Of a DNA stretch of 64,000 bases, positions 62,264 through 64,000 are shown in pieces. Every line of letters starts with the position of its first letter. Position 1 is the stretch's first letter. The DNA is from Mucilaginibacter sp. PPCGB 2223 (GTDB lineage: Bacteria; Bacteroidota; Bacteroidia; Sphingobacteriales; Sphingobacteriaceae), in the NCBI RefSeq assembly GCF_001705515.1, contig NZ_MDJS01000006.1, positions 1 through 64,000 on the forward strand, written 5' to 3'. Under the pieces are notes generated by a model, which was given only the letters and a program-made list of their open reading frames with translations, did not search any database and was not told the DNA's origin. Made by a program: the position numbers and the translations under genes.

Positions 62264-62470
62264 TTAACTAAATGATGCCAGTGTTAACTCATTCAATTGA
62301 TATCAAAATACATGTTCTGATATCAAATTGTTAACAAATATAACTCATAGTTTTAAACTTTGTTTTTTTAAGATTATACAACAGGTAACATTTTTGTGAA
62401 TATGTGAATAGGTTGACACGGCGATGACAGTTATTATTTGTGCCAACATAGGGCAGGCAAAAAACACAAA

Positions 62471-62500
62471 TGAACGAATGACCGGTGAACCAATGACCGG
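62471..62500. repeat. Tandem 15-bp repeat (TGAAC-AATGACCGG)
   Basis: TGAACGAATGACCGG (62471-62485) is repeated with one change at 62486-62500. TGA recurs at 8-, 7-, 8-bp steps, the same spacing pattern as the array at 193-220. Confidence 0.7.
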
Positions 62501-62583
62501 CCAACACAGGCTTCTTCGGTATTTTCGATCAGTTATTGATTTTTTACCGATGCAAATCAAAACAATCATTTATCAATTCAATC

Positions 62584-62603
62584 CCTGCCTGCCGGCAGGC
62601 AGG
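62584..62603. repeat. 20-bp perfect GC-rich palindrome (REP-like)
   Basis: CCTGCCTGCC is followed directly by its reverse complement. GC-rich palindromes of this kind occur as extragenic repeats in Bacteroidota. It lies between the TonB receptor unit and the kinase gene and could form a hairpin on either strand. Confidence 0.6.
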
Positions 62604-62748
62604 CTTCAATCATTGACAGCAGGGGGGAAATTGTAAGAAATTTTTCGGGGTTTCCGCAGCTTTTAACCTTGCGTTTTTAAGCATGCAGCCCGGTATACAA
62701 TATACTCATTTTTTGCAGGAATTTCAAATATTTGCAGCCCGGTTCATG

Positions 62749-64000
62749 CTACGTCGCAGCCTGAAAACTGATATAAAAAGTGGTGCCCTTACCCAGTTCG
62801 GTATCAAACGATATGGTGCCGCCTGCATATTCGATGGCGTTTTTTACAAGCGCCAACCCAAGGCCGGTACCCGAGCTTTTGGTAGTAAAGTTCGGGGCGA
62901 ATATCCGTTCGCGCAAAGCTTCGGGTATGCCGCTGCCATTGTCGGTAATCCGGATGTGTATTTCGTTGCCGGCTATGTTATAATCAATCCTGACCACGCC
63001 GCGCCTTTCGGCCGGAACGGCTTCAATGGCGTTTTTAAGCAGGTTGTTAAAGCAGCGCAATATCTGGTCTTTATCTGCCATGATATAAAAATCGCTGTTT
63101 GCGGGTTCGTAAACGATATCTAAATTATCGGTTTGTTTAAAAATGTTGGTCGCCTGGGTTATGATGTCAAAAATATTAAAACGCTCTACCCTGGTTTCGG
63201 GCATTTTGGCAAAGTTGGAGAATTCGCTCGCGATGCGCGACAGGCTGTCGATCTGCTCCACAAACGATTTACTGAAGCGCTCAAACTTCAGGTCGAATTT
63301 GGGGTCTTTATCCCGCCAGGCTTTTTCGAGCAATTGTAAACCTAATTTTAACGGGGTTAGCGGGTTCTTGATTTCGTGCGCTACCTGCTTGGCCATTTCG
63401 CGCCAGGCGTTTTCTCTTTCTGATTGGGCCAGCTTTTGGGCGCTGTTCTCCAGCGCAGCTATCATTTTATTATATTCTTTGATCAGCGACCCGATCTCAT
63501 CATTATGCTGCCATTGTATCGGCTCGTTTTTGCGGCCGTAAATGGTGTTGCTTAAGCTTTGCTGGATAAGCGTTAACGGCGTAGTGATCTGCCGGGCCAC
63601 AACTATCGCAAACAGGCCTATGGCAATAAATACCAGCGCATACACATTGATCATGGTATTTAAAAAGGCGCCCACGCGCTCGCGGTACTCGGCTTCATTG
63701 GCAAAATAAGGCAGCTGTAAAAAACCGATGATATCGTGTTTGGCGGTCCTAAGGGGCGCGTAAGCCGCCTTATAATCCAGGGTGCCTATAACCTCGGGGT
63801 TTATAAAGCCCGATTTTTGTAACCGGCTCGAATAAATAAATGCTTTGGCATTCATTCGGGGTTCGATCAAACCGGCTTCGTACAGCTTGGGTTGGGTGGT
63901 CAGCAGTTCCCTGCCTTCCTTATCATACAGGGTAAGGTCGGCCGAGTAAGTGTTGGCAAAAGTGTTGAACTCCAGTTGAGCCGATTCGGTACCGGCCTCC
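62749..64000 (-). CDS. Sensor histidine kinase, NtrY-like with HAMP domain (5' end outside window)
   Basis: The reading frame is open to the window edge, so the N-terminus is missing. The visible part has a membrane helix (NVYALVFIAIGLFAIVVA), a HAMP linker (RQITTPLTLIQQSLSN), the H box AHEIKNPLTPLKLGL, the N box NNLLKNAIEAV, DNGSGIP and GTGLGLALVKNAIEYAGG. This is a functional kinase core of the NtrY type. A periplasmic sensor region lies in and before the first visible residues. No response regulator lies within the window; it may lie beyond the edge. Confidence 0.92.
   Translation of the reverse strand, partial: EAGTESAQLEFNTFANTYSADLTLYDKEGRELLTTQPKLYEAGLIEPRMNAKAFIYSSRLQKSGFINPEVIGTLDYKAAYAPLRTAKHDIIGFLQLPYFANEAEYRERVGAFLNTMINVYALVFIAIGLFAIVVARQITTPLTLIQQSLSNTIYGRKNEPIQWQHNDEIGSLIKEYNKMIAALENSAQKLAQSERENAWREMAKQVAHEIKNPLTPLKLGLQLLEKAWRDKDPKFDLKFERFSKSFVEQIDSLSRIASEFSNFAKMPETRVERFNIFDIITQATNIFKQTDNLDIVYEPANSDFYIMADKDQILRCFNNLLKNAIEAVPAERRGVVRIDYNIAGNEIHIRITDNGSGIPEALRERIFAPNFTTKSSGTGLGLALVKNAIEYAGGTISFDTELGKGTTFYISFQAAT

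Larger units (their letters stand above)
62264..62748. other. Gene-free stretch with repeats
   Basis: No convincing gene is seen; the short frame at 62424-62636 lies over repeat sequence. The stretch holds a GATATCAAA pair near 62299-62327, the 2 x 15-bp repeat at 62471-62500 and the palindrome at 62584-62603. Confidence 0.55.

Noticed and set aside
62424..62636. 70-residue plus-strand open frame
   Set aside because: It consists of the tandem repeat and palindrome sequence.
1..64000. CRISPR arrays, tRNA or rRNA genes, insertion sequences
   Set aside because: No regularly spaced long repeats, tRNA-like cloverleaf sequence, rRNA sequence or transposase-like protein was found by eye. Small RNAs could be missed.

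Overview
The window comes from a member of the Bacteroidota, most likely family Sphingobacteriaceae (Mucilaginibacter- or Pedobacter-like). The evidence is a TonB-dependent receptor with an N-terminal carboxypeptidase-regulatory-like domain, DUF5777 and YceI proteins, an M13 lipoprotein peptidase, ECF sigma factors paired with barrel proteins, promoters of the TTG-N19-TAnnTTTG type, and almost no Shine-Dalgarno sequences. No rRNA, tRNA, CRISPR array, insertion sequence or integrase was seen.

Layout. 0.5-4.5 kb: htpG and an M13 metallopeptidase lipoprotein, convergent around a terminator and a heptamer array. 4.7-27.1 kb: an exopolysaccharide/glycoconjugate locus in several oppositely oriented transcription units. 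It holds seven GT4/GT2 glycosyltransferases, a GT39-like membrane glycosyltransferase, two O-antigen polymerase/ligase-like proteins and one flippase. It also holds an unusual set of tailoring enzymes: two B12-type radical SAM proteins, one SPASM-type radical SAM protein, two methyltransferases, an amidohydrolase, a flavin-reductase-like protein and a nucleotidyltransferase. 27.4-31.2 kb: an ECF sigma factor operon (sigma, one-TM barrel protein/putative anti-sigma, YceI, DUF5777, Rieske). 31.2-35.4 kb: an amino-sugar operon (GT14-like, FdtA-like, DegT aminotransferase, FAD/NAD(P) protein), followed by a divergent phosphopantetheinyl transferase. 36.5-50.6 kb: housekeeping genes (exonuclease III, cyclophilin, GH10-like, SDR, GH43, HPRT, M16 peptidase, deformylase, NifU, Mrp, a GT51 transglycosylase). 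51-64 kb: envelope and signalling genes (hybrid kinase with a degenerate receiver, OM barrel, YifB, TonB-like protein, TonB-dependent receptor, and an NtrY-like kinase cut by the window end).

Main discovery. Eight intergenic sites carry the same bipartite element, (A/G)GCAAC - exactly 17 bp - CGTAAT, CGTGAT or a one- or two-base variant, oriented towards the next gene. This is the geometry of an ECF sigma promoter. The sites precede the transcription units of the 4.7-27.1 kb glycoconjugate locus and the ECF sigma gene at 27378 itself. I found none outside 4.7-27.4 kb. I infer an autoregulated ECF sigma factor that drives the neighbouring, physically fragmented polysaccharide locus and, through its own operon, a set of envelope/redox proteins. 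A ninth, weaker site precedes the nucleotidyltransferase gene.

A second cross-window pattern is a set of intergenic arrays with about 7-bp periodicity. The repeat unit differs at each locus (sites near 9, 143, 2454, 41436 and 62471), like the heptanucleotide STRR repeats of cyanobacteria.
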